Positions 15,434 through 22,816 of a stretch of 26,934 nucleotides of DNA are shown here, in pieces. This DNA comes from an uncultured Oscillospiraceae bacterium (GTDB lineage Bacteria > Bacillota > Clostridia > Oscillospirales > Acutalibacteraceae): NCBI GenBank assembly GCA_900543525.1, contig UQRS01000024.1, positions 1-26,934 on the forward strand, written 5' to 3'. The position numbers were made by a program, and so were the translations under genes. Every line of letters starts with the position of its first letter. The first letter of the stretch is position 1. Under the pieces are notes generated by a model. The model had not been told where the DNA came from. It made no database searches and saw only the letters and a program-made list of their open reading frames with translations.

Positions 15434-18400
15434 TTGAGAATATGCCGAAAAATAACGGCGGCTTTGCTGGCTGTCGTTCTGACCGTCACCTGCCTTGCCT
15501 GCCCGATCCCCGCCGCGGGGGAGACGGTGGAGGCTTTTACCGACTATGCCGCCGTCGGCCGCCAGATTTCCGAATCGCTGGCCGACATCGTCTGGCAGCC
15601 GGACAATGAGCGCGCCTATAACCATCTTGCGGCGAAGAGCGGCGACTCCTTCCTCTGGAGCTACGGTTCGCTGCTGGAGGGGCTGGGCGCCCGGGTCACC
15701 TATGACCCGGACGATGCCTCTGCCGTGGCGGAGTACAAAAAGGCGCTGCGCAACGTGCTGAATTATGAGGCCAACAATCTCTACGACAAATACGGGGTGG
15801 AGGAGGCCGACTATCTCGCCCTCAACTGCCTGCCGAACAACGTGAATACCGAGGTGTTTTATGACGACGACATCTGGATCCAGAAGGAGTTTTTAAACGC
15901 CTACAATTCGCTCGGCAATCCGGAGTATCTCGACCTGGCGCGGCGGGTAATGAATTATATCTACCGCGGCTGGGATGACAAATTCGACGGCGGCATTTAC
16001 TGGAAGGATACCGGATACGGCGGCACCTCGGGCAAAAACACCTGCATCAACGCGCCGGCCGCCATGGCCTCCTGCAAGATGTATATGGCCACGGGGGAGC
16101 AGCGCTACCTCGACTGGGCGATCAAAATTTACAACTGGATGAACGAAAAGCTGGTCGATCCGGAGGATCACCTGCTCTGGGACAATATTGATTATGACAG
16201 CGAAGGCGGCGTGCGGATTGACAAGGCCAAGTTCACCTACAATTCCGGCTGCTATCTTTCGGCCGCAGTGCTGCTCTACGAAATCACCGGGGAGGAGGCC
16301 TACCTCACCTCGGCCAGGGCGACGGCCGCGTCCTCCCTTTCCCGCTGGCTGTATCAGAAGGAGTTCCCCCAGCTGGGGGAGACGGCCTATGCCTGGAACA
16401 GCGACCATACCTGGTTCAACAGCAGCCTGGTGGAGGGGTTTCTGAACCTTGAGCGTGTGGCAGGGGATAAGGCCGGCGCCGATGCGGTGCGCAACTCTCT
16501 GGCAGCTGCCTGCCTCCTCCGGGGGGAGACCGAGGCCGGCTGGCTCCCGGACAACTGGCAGAGCAGCGAACCGGTCTCGCTCGAACAGGTCAGCGTGTTG
16601 CAACAGGCGGCCTCGGTACGCACCCTCTTTTTGATCGCCGACTCGATCGGGCGGGACGCCGATCCGGTCGAGGTGATTGAGTCGCTCTCCCACGAGACGC
16701 CGGGCAGCGCCGCTTATGCCGCCGCCGTGCGTTCGGCGATGGAGGCATATTATGCCGCGCCGGCCAAACGGCGTAAGGCCGTCTCCAACCTGTCGGAGCT
16801 GCAGGCGGCGCTGCAAACCCTCCTCGGCGGGGAGGGAGAGGCGGTTTTCACCCTGACCGGGAAAATCGCCGCCTTCTACTGCGTCACCCATCAGACCGAA
16901 GCCGAGCTGAAGGCCTTGCAAGCCGCCTATGCCGCTTTGTCCGATGCCGCGAAAGTGTATGTGACAAATGCCGATCTGCTGACCGTCCTGCTCGAAAAGC
17001 AGGAGGAACTGTTCGACTCCTTCGACCTTACCGTTACCGGATGGGCAGAGGCTGGGCTCACGCCCTGGCTGTCATCGGCCAGCGACCGCGCGAAGGAGGC
17101 CACCCGAACGGCCGTGGCGGAGGAGATTTATCATCAATACCGCGACCGGCGGTACCGCATGGGTCCGGTGTACGGAAACTACGGTCTCAGCGGCTACAGT
17201 GGCATGCTGGGAATGCAGATGGATCGCCGGCCGAATGACAATCTCTATAACCCGTGGGGACACGCCAACCGCCGCTGGGCATACACCGTCGTGCCGTTTT
17301 CGGGGATGGCCTTCAGCATCACGGGATATTTTGCAAACGCCTATCCGCTGCCGATCGGCAACAGCTTTGCTTATAACGGTAATGTGTATCAGGTGTATAT
17401 GAACACCATCCGCTATTATGCCGAAACGCCGTATGTCGTCGGCGGCTCGGTTCAGATGCAGACTCTTGATCGCTATCCCGGTTCGGGCGAGAATGGAGAT
17501 GCAGCTGCCCGCACCTTCGCTTACAGCTATGCGCTGTACGGGCAGGAGGGGAAGCGCGCCCTTGCCACCCTCGGTATTCCGACCGGCAATGTGCAGACCT
17601 TTGGGGAGATTTTGTATCAGAAGTACGAGGGGCCGGAGGGTACGGCCTACCTCCTCAACACGGCCGCCAGAATCGCGTCCGCCGCAGCTTTGGAGGAGGG
17701 CGACGCAGCCTTTGAGGACACGGTCAGGGACAACCGCGCCTTTACTCTCTCGGGCGATCTGGCGAAAGCCTTCCTCGCGCTCGGAGAGAGCGGGACGGCG
17801 CGGCTTGCTGTGACCGGCGCGCCGGTGGCGCAGGAGGCCGACGGCGCCATGCTGTTTGAAAAAGGCGTGCTGACCGCCGCCGGCTTTACCGAAACCGCGT
17901 ATATGAAGGCGGTCGAGACTGTGAACGCCGCTATTGCCGCCATTCCGCCGACCGCCGCCCTCACGCTGGCGGACAGAGATAAGGTGGAGGCGGCGCGCGC
18001 CGCCTATGACGTGCTGGACGATATGTGGAAGCCAAAGGTTTCCGCCTATGACAAGCTGGTCGAGGCGGAGGCGCAGCTTCTGTATCTGCAGTATGAGGCT
18101 GACTGCCGCGCGGCCGCTGCTTCCGTGAATCGACAGATTCTGGCTCTGGGGGAGATCGGCCTTTCCTCCCGTCCGGCGGTGGAGGCGGCGCGTGCCGCCT
18201 ATGACGCGCTGGACGCGCTGGCGCAGCGCTTTGTCGAGACGGCCGAAACCCTCCTTGCTGCCGAGGCACGCATCCACGAGCTGTTTGACACGATCGACCG
18301 GATCAACGCGATCATCGCCTCTTTGCCGGAGGAGATCACCTATCGCAACGGCCCGGCTGTGCGATCTGCTCTGGCCGATTATGGAACTTTGAGAGCTGCA

Positions 18401-19765
18401 CAGCGCGCCTACGTCCGGGGGTATGCAAGGCTTACGGCCGCCATGACGGCGCTGAAGGCCGACTACGCCTCCTTTGGCATTACGGTGACCGGCTGGGCGG
18501 AGGCGTCCGCCACTTTCTGGATGGACAGCCTGACGGAAGCGGAGCGGGAGGCCACCCGTGCCGCCATCGCCGACGAGGTAAAGTATCAGTATGTCGAAAA
18601 CGGTTACAACGTCGGCGTGGTAAACGGCGGCAGCTGGTCGGTTGGCAATTACAGCGGCATTGTCGGTATACAGACCGAGGCGCGGCCGAACGACAACGTC
18701 GGCAACCCCTGGGGCTCGGCGGAACGGCGCTGGTCAACCGTGGTCTCGCCCTTCGGCGGGACGGCCTTCAGCGTCTGCGGCTACTTCTCTCGCCATTTCC
18801 GGTATGAGGCGGCGATCGGCAACGCGTTCCTTTACAACGGCGTGGTCTATCAGCAGTACCTCAGCTGCGTCTACAGCTATGCCGATCAGCCGCTGGTGGA
18901 CGGCGGCAGTGCGGAGATGTCGGCGGTTCGCAGCTTCCCCGGCTATGACGGCCGGTCCGACGTGACGGGCATGACCTTCCGCCATGCCTACGCCCTCTAC
19001 GGGCAGGCGCACAAGTGGAAGGGGGAGACCCTCGGCATTCCGGCCGCAAACGCGGTGGCGGAGGAGTGGGGCGTCTATCAGAAATTCGAGGGGCCGGAGG
19101 GTACGGCCTACCTCCTCAACACGGCCGAGCGCATTGCCGCCGCAAACCGGGAGGAGGAGCAAACAATCGCGGAGAATACCGCCTTTGTGCTGACCGGCGG
19201 CGCGGCAGAGGCCTTTGCGGCGCTCGGCGACAGCCCGCTGGCGCGAACCGGCCGGCCGCTCATCCAGCGGGAGGACGGCATCCTGTTTGAAAACGGCCTG
19301 CTGACCGCCGACGGCTTTTTTGAAAAGGGCACGCCCGAGTGGGTTGTGGGCAGCCTGACCGTTTCTATCTCGGCCGGCATGGTAACCAAGGGGGAGGACG
19401 GCCTGCGTGACATCACCTGGAACGGGAATATTTATACCATGGCCGATCCCGAAAACAGCGCCGGGCTGCTCAACGGGACAGAGATTGCTTTTCTGGCCTA
19501 TGGCGCGTATTTCGGCATTTCGGAGGGCGAGATCAACCGCCTGATGTCGGGAAATGTCAGCGCCGCCGCCCGGCAGGAGATTTTCGCCGGTTCGATGGCG
19601 GCCGACGCGGAGGAGATTGATATTTACGCCCGGTTTGGCTTCCGGCTGCGGCGGGTGAGCGCCGGGGCGAGCCGTACGGCGGTGTTCTTCCTCCGGTACC
19701 GCTGCGCCGGGCGGGAGGTTTTGCTGCTCAGCACGGCCGACTGGGCGGTTGCCTATCTGGAATGA
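15434..19765 (+). CDS. Secreted GH76 family (alpha-1,6-mannanase-like) multidomain surface protein
   Basis: The start is TTG at 15434: GGAGGT at 15421-15426 lies 7 bases upstream, and translation then begins with a clear signal peptide (MRICRKITAALLAVVLTV, cleavage near AAG-E). The 1443 residues comprise several parts. Residues 30-405 are a GH76 domain with the acidic catalytic motif YDDDIW (143-148), GGIYW (186-190) and KNTCINAPAA. Then come helical repeats. Residues 532-818 are a module with LGFP-like wall-binding signatures (LGIPTG, YQKYEGPEG, FEKGVLTA), followed by more three-helix repeats (820-1015). A second copy of the module occupies 1016-1295. The final 150-residue C-terminal domain is shared with the gene at the left edge. 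No LPXTG motif or membrane anchor is seen, so wall attachment is probably non-covalent. GH76 enzymes cut alpha-1,6-mannan; the actual substrate here is inferred. Confidence 0.88.
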   Translation: MRICRKITAALLAVVLTVTCLACPIPAAGETVEAFTDYAAVGRQISESLADIVWQPDNERAYNHLAAKSGDSFLWSYGSLLEGLGARVTYDPDDASAVAEYKKALRNVLNYEANNLYDKYGVEEADYLALNCLPNNVNTEVFYDDDIWIQKEFLNAYNSLGNPEYLDLARRVMNYIYRGWDDKFDGGIYWKDTGYGGTSGKNTCINAPAAMASCKMYMATGEQRYLDWAIKIYNWMNEKLVDPEDHLLWDNIDYDSEGGVRIDKAKFTYNSGCYLSAAVLLYEITGEEAYLTSARATAASSLSRWLYQKEFPQLGETAYAWNSDHTWFNSSLVEGFLNLERVAGDKAGADAVRNSLAAACLLRGETEAGWLPDNWQSSEPVSLEQVSVLQQAASVRTLFLIADSIGRDADPVEVIESLSHETPGSAAYAAAVRSAMEAYYAAPAKRRKAVSNLSELQAALQTLLGGEGEAVFTLTGKIAAFYCVTHQTEAELKALQAAYAALSDAAKVYVTNADLLTVLLEKQEELFDSFDLTVTGWAEAGLTPWLSSASDRAKEATRTAVAEEIYHQYRDRRYRMGPVYGNYGLSGYSGMLGMQMDRRPNDNLYNPWGHANRRWAYTVVPFSGMAFSITGYFANAYPLPIGNSFAYNGNVYQVYMNTIRYYAETPYVVGGSVQMQTLDRYPGSGENGDAAARTFAYSYALYGQEGKRALATLGIPTGNVQTFGEILYQKYEGPEGTAYLLNTAARIASAAALEEGDAAFEDTVRDNRAFTLSGDLAKAFLALGESGTARLAVTGAPVAQEADGAMLFEKGVLTAAGFTETAYMKAVETVNAAIAAIPPTAALTLADRDKVEAARAAYDVLDDMWKPKVSAYDKLVEAEAQLLYLQYEADCRAAAASVNRQILALGEIGLSSRPAVEAARAAYDALDALAQRFVETAETLLAAEARIHELFDTIDRINAIIASLPEEITYRNGPAVRSALADYGTLRAAQRAYVRGYARLTAAMTALKADYASFGITVTGWAEASATFWMDSLTEAEREATRAAIADEVKYQYVENGYNVGVVNGGSWSVGNYSGIVGIQTEARPNDNVGNPWGSAERRWSTVVSPFGGTAFSVCGYFSRHFRYEAAIGNAFLYNGVVYQQYLSCVYSYADQPLVDGGSAEMSAVRSFPGYDGRSDVTGMTFRHAYALYGQAHKWKGETLGIPAANAVAEEWGVYQKFEGPEGTAYLLNTAERIAAANREEEQTIAENTAFVLTGGAAEAFAALGDSPLARTGRPLIQREDGILFENGLLTADGFFEKGTPEWVVGSLTVSISAGMVTKGEDGLRDITWNGNIYTMADPENSAGLLNGTEIAFLAYGAYFGISEGEINRLMSGNVSAAARQEIFAGSMAADAEEIDIYARFGFRLRRVSAGASRTAVFFLRYRCAGREVLLLSTADWAVAYLE
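17027..17887 (+). repeat. Duplicated LGFP-like module, copy 1
   Basis: Codes for residues 532-818, starting LTVTGWAEAG. Landmarks shared with copy 2 are RPNDN..NPWG, the RRW...V.PF segment, GN.F.YNG..YQ.Y, YALYGQ, LGIP, YQK.EGPEGTAYLLNTA and FE.G.LTA.GF. Confidence 0.85.
17626..17666 (+). repeat. 41-base exact direct repeat, copy 1
   Basis: Identical base for base to 19087-19127 and in the same reading frame, coding for the EGPEGTAYLLNTA core of the module. Confidence 0.95.
17888..18478 (+). repeat. Three-helix spacer repeats between the two modules
   Basis: At least two and probably three units of about 60 residues with the pattern VxxxAAxxAYDxLxxxxxxxVxxxxxLxxAEAxL (for example VEAARAAYDVLDD and VEAARAAYDALDA). 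Such alpha-helical units are common as stalks in Firmicutes surface proteins. Similar, more diverged units precede module 1. Confidence 0.75.
18479..19318 (+). repeat. Duplicated LGFP-like module, copy 2
   Basis: Codes for residues 1016-1295, starting ITVTGWAEAS. It aligns with copy 1 along its whole length with few gaps; most residues differ, except for the landmark blocks. Confidence 0.85.
19087..19127 (+). repeat. 41-base exact direct repeat, copy 2
   Basis: Exact match to 17626-17666, 1461 bases (487 codons) away. Recombination between the copies would remove one module plus the spacer helices in frame. Confidence 0.95.
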
Positions 19766-19817
19766 TTTTTGCCGCTGCTTTATTGCGGCATCCGGCCTTT
19801 CGTAAGTGCTTCGGGTA

Positions 19818-19871
19818 AAGCAAAAGGCTCCGGATACAGCGCGTTCAAACTGCATCCGGAGCCTTTTGCTT
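19818..19871. terminator. Bidirectional terminator between the GH76 gene and trmO
   Basis: Perfect 18-base arms (19818-19835 and 19854-19871) enclose an 18-base loop. The arms end in short A and T stretches, so it serves both convergent genes. Confidence 0.88.
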
Positions 19872-19930
19872 ATATAAAATCTGTCCCGCAGCCTCCGCGG
19901 GGGAAAGCGCGCTTTTCGGCAGACATCGGA

Positions 19931-20647
19931 TCAAGGCTTCTGTTTTCCTTTGGAAGAATCGCCCGGCAAAATCTCCAGCACCGTCAGGCAGTCCCCCTCT
20001 ACCCGGAAGCGGACGTCGGTGTTGGCAAAGGGCATGCCGTAAATCCGATCGGGCGCGCTCTGATAGGCGGGGCGCGGGTCCTGAGACAGCACCTCCAGCA
20101 GCGCCGGCCGGCGGTCGGGCGGAAGCTTTTCAAGCAGCTCGTCCGGGCAGAGGACGCGCAGCCTCCCCTCCGGCGCCAGGGCGGCAAAACCTCCCACAGC
20201 CTCCGGATGGGCGTCGGTGTAGGGAAGGTAGGGCTTGATGTCGAAAATCGGGCTGGAATCCATCAGGTCGGCGCCGGAAATATGCAGTACCGGCCCCTCA
20301 TTTGTGTGGAGGTCGACCCCCTCCAGCCGGACGGAGGAGAGCCCGATAGCGTTTGGCCGGAAGGGAGAGCGGGTAGCAAACACGCCCATGCGGGTGTTGC
20401 CGCCCATGCGCGGCGGCCGAACGGTGGGGGACCAGCCCTCTCTCCTGGCGGCCGAGAACTCCCACAGCAGCCAGAGGTGGGAAAATCCCTCGATTCCGCG
20501 CAGGGCGTCGGGGTTGCGGTACTCCGGCTCAAAAACGATCGTAGCGCGCAGCCCCTCCACCAGACCGCTTTGCCGGGGAATGCCGAATTTGGTGGGGAAA
20601 TCGCTGCGGATATGTGCAATAACCTGCATGGGAACGGCTTGAGACAT
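19931..20647 (-). CDS. trmO: tRNA (adenine-N6)-methyltransferase TrmO (TsaA/UPF0066 family)
   Basis: A 238-residue SAM-dependent enzyme that methylates t6A37 in tRNA-Thr to m6t6A, also known as TsaA/YaeB. Family landmarks are IAHIRSDFPTKFGIPRQ, GIEGFSHLWLLWEF, RMGVFATRSPFRPNAIGLS and DIKPYLPYTD. The beta-barrel N-terminal domain is complete and the smaller C-terminal domain (about 165-238) carries DRIYGMPFANTDVRF. The ATG at 20647 has GAGGTG (complement of 20655-20660) seven bases upstream. It is monocistronic, convergent with the GH76 gene and divergent from the isomerase gene. Its substrate tRNA-Thr links it loosely to thrS, but they are 18 kb apart and separately controlled. Confidence 0.93.
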   Translation of the reverse strand: MSQAVPMQVIAHIRSDFPTKFGIPRQSGLVEGLRATIVFEPEYRNPDALRGIEGFSHLWLLWEFSAARREGWSPTVRPPRMGGNTRMGVFATRSPFRPNAIGLSSVRLEGVDLHTNEGPVLHISGADLMDSSPIFDIKPYLPYTDAHPEAVGGFAALAPEGRLRVLCPDELLEKLPPDRRPALLEVLSQDPRPAYQSAPDRIYGMPFANTDVRFRVEGDCLTVLEILPGDSSKGKQKP

Positions 20648-20900
20648 GGGCGGACACCTCGTTTCGGCGGCGATTCGAACGCTGCCTTCGTTTGTAATTT
20701 AAGGGCGTGTGAAAAAATCCGGCTGTATCGGCGTTCCGGCCTCTGGCCTTCGGCAAGCGCTCGGATCGAGCGCGTTTTGCCTCCCTCACGCCCGCCGCTG
20801 CCGGAGGGGGCGTATCCAAAAAAGGAAATCGGAAAATCCGCAAAACGCAAAGCGGCAAACTCCTCCCGCCGGCGGCTGTTTACAGCGAAAAATCTATGTT

Positions 20901-20929
20901 ATTCTATCATAAATTTCTCCGAAATACAA
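20901..20929 (-). promoter_or_regulatory. Promoter of trmO
   Basis: On the minus strand TTGTAT (complement of 20924-20929), 17 bases, TAGAAT (complement of 20901-20906). It implies a leader of about 250 bases (20648-20895), in which I see no gene or known regulatory RNA. Confidence 0.6.
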
Positions 20930-20935
20930 TTCGGA
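20918..20935. promoter_or_regulatory. Dyad operator candidate over the trmO -35 box
   Basis: TCCGAA and TTCGGA are perfect arms with a 6-base spacer that is exactly the -35 hexamer of the trmO promoter. It also lies about 43 bases upstream of the isomerase -35 box, so a bound factor could touch both genes. Confidence 0.4.
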
Positions 20936-20977
20936 AAGATGGCTTTATGCCGCGTTCTGCCTAGTGGAGAATGGGGA

Positions 20978-21006
20978 TTGCTGTTTTCTGCTTTTCAGTA
21001 TATAAT
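20978..21006 (+). promoter_or_regulatory. Promoter of the isomerase-family gene
   Basis: TTGCTG (20978-20983), a 17-base spacer and a consensus TATAAT (21001-21006). It gives a leader of about 90 bases. Confidence 0.8.
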
Positions 21007-21101
21007 GGGGCATGGAAAATTTCGGCCGAAACGGTAGCTTGTAAAATCGGAAAACCCCGATTCATCCAATCGCAGAAGGGGATAGAGAAAGGAAAAAAGA
21101 C

Positions 21102-22595
21102 ATGGAAAAGATAAAGAATGTCGTCAGACCCAAAATCGGATTGTACACCTCCGGGTTGAAAGCCTATTGGACCCAGTTCGAGGGGCTGAGAGAAAGGCTG
21201 ATCGAATACGGAAAATTTATTGAAAAGAGATTGGCTGCCTTTGCCGACGTGAAAAATTACGGCCTGGTCGACGACGAGGAGGAGGCAAGAAAGGCCGGCG
21301 AGTGGTTTCAGCGTCAGAATGTAGACCTGATCTTTTCCCACTGCGGCACCTATGTTACCAGCGCCTCTGTTTTGCCGGTGCATCAGCTTTGCAAAGCGCC
21401 GGTCATTGTTTTGAACCTCCAGCCCACGGCGAAAATCAACTATGCCAAAACCACCACCGGAGAATGGCTGGCGCACTGCGGCGCCTGCGTCGCGCCGGAG
21501 ATTGCCAACGCCTTCAACCGCGCCGGCATTCCCTTTAGAATTATAAACGGCCTGCTGGGAATGGACTATACGCCCGAGATCTCGCTGACGGATGAGAACA
21601 CCGCCTCCCGTCCGGAGGCGATCCGGGCGTGGAATGAGATTCATGAGTGGGTCAGAGCCGCAGGGGTTCTGGCAACGCTGCAAAAAAGCCGAATCGGCTT
21701 TTTGGGAGGCAATTACAGCGGCATGCTGGATTTGTACAGCGACTTCACCATGCTGCAGGCGCAAACCGGCGTCCATGTGAAGATTTTGGAGATGTGCGAC
21801 CTGAACCGCATGCTGGAAACCGTGACGCCGGACGAGACCGAACAAAAGCTGGAAGAAATCAGAGCCATGTTTGAAATCAGCGGCGACTCTCCCTCCGACC
21901 CGCTGGTCAAAGCGCCGACCAAGGAGCAGCTGCTCTGGTCCGCCAGGGTTGCGGCCGCGCAGGAAAAAATGGTGCGGGAATATAATCTCGACGCGCTGTC
22001 CTATTACTACCACAGCGCGGACGGAAATCCTTATGAAAAGCTGCAGGGCGGATTTATCGTAGGGCACTCTCTGCTGACCGCGAAGGGGATTCCCTGCGCC
22101 GGAGAGGCGGATATCAAGACCGCGATTGCGATGAAGATCTGTGATATTTTGGGCCTCGGCGGCAGCTTTTGTGAGATTGTGGTAACGGATTATGTGGACG
22201 GAACCATCCTGATCGGGCACGACGGGCCTTTCCACATCGGCATTTCGGATAAGAAGCCGATTCTGCGCGGAATGGGGATATATCACGGCAAAAAGGGAAC
22301 CGGCGTTTCGGTGGAAGCCAAGGTAAAGGCCGGGCCGATTACCACGCTGAACGTTACGCAAACGGTCGACGGCAGGCTCAAGCTGATCATCAGTGAGGCC
22401 GAAGCGACAAACGGAGAAATTATGCAGATCGGCAACACCCAAACCCCCGCAAAATTCAAATATGACCCCGATACTTATATGGAAAAATGGTTCAACGAGT
22501 ATCCGACGCACCATTGCGCTCTGGCCGTCGGGCACAATGCCTCCCTGCTTAAAAAAGTAGGGCAGCTGCTCGATATAAATACGGTGGTGTTGTAA
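21102..22595 (+). CDS. L-fucose/L-arabinose isomerase family protein
   Basis: A 497-residue cytoplasmic protein. The N-terminal half has a Rossmann-like fold (IGLYTSGLKAYWTQFEGL, VDLIFSHCGTYVTSA) and the C-terminal half the isomerase barrel. The end reads PTHHCALAVGHNASLLKKVG, very like the AraA C-terminus, with the metal/substrate-type histidines H-H and H. Members of this family interconvert aldose and ketose sugars with Mn(II), but this subgroup's sugar is not established and no kinase, aldolase or sugar transporter adjoins it. The ATG at 21102 has AGAAAGGA at 21086-21092. Codon use is somewhat less GC-rich than its neighbours. It has its own promoter and terminator, so it is monocistronic. 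Confidence 0.88.
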   Translation: MEKIKNVVRPKIGLYTSGLKAYWTQFEGLRERLIEYGKFIEKRLAAFADVKNYGLVDDEEEARKAGEWFQRQNVDLIFSHCGTYVTSASVLPVHQLCKAPVIVLNLQPTAKINYAKTTTGEWLAHCGACVAPEIANAFNRAGIPFRIINGLLGMDYTPEISLTDENTASRPEAIRAWNEIHEWVRAAGVLATLQKSRIGFLGGNYSGMLDLYSDFTMLQAQTGVHVKILEMCDLNRMLETVTPDETEQKLEEIRAMFEISGDSPSDPLVKAPTKEQLLWSARVAAAQEKMVREYNLDALSYYYHSADGNPYEKLQGGFIVGHSLLTAKGIPCAGEADIKTAIAMKICDILGLGGSFCEIVVTDYVDGTILIGHDGPFHIGISDKKPILRGMGIYHGKKGTGVSVEAKVKAGPITTLNVTQTVDGRLKLIISEAEATNGEIMQIGNTQTPAKFKYDPDTYMEKWFNEYPTHHCALAVGHNASLLKKVGQLLDINTVVL

Positions 22596-22695
22596 ATAGG
22601 GGAGGTTTTGCCCACCGCCGAAAGGGCAGAGGTGCTGCTTTGCCTTTTTGGTGTACGCTTTTCTCTGTCGGACGGGGCACAGCCGAATATGCAGG

Positions 22696-22735
22696 AAAAA
22701 AGGGCTGCAAGCTTTAAAGCTTGCAGCCCTTTTTT
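22696..22735. terminator. Perfect 40-base palindromic bidirectional terminator
   Basis: The arms are exact complements over 20 bases, with A and T tracts at the ends and no unpaired loop in sequence. It ends the isomerase gene on the plus strand and the ABC exporter operon on the minus strand. Confidence 0.92.
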
Positions 22736-22816
22736 GGGCGGATAGGCATGACGCCGACGCGCGGCTTTTTAGATCGCGGCCGGCTGCTGACCGACAGGCC
22801 GGCCTTCACTGATTCA

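Noticed and set aside
22620..22652. Second hairpin with a T stretch after the isomerase gene
   Set aside because: The stem has a bulge and is weak, and the perfect palindrome just downstream explains termination.
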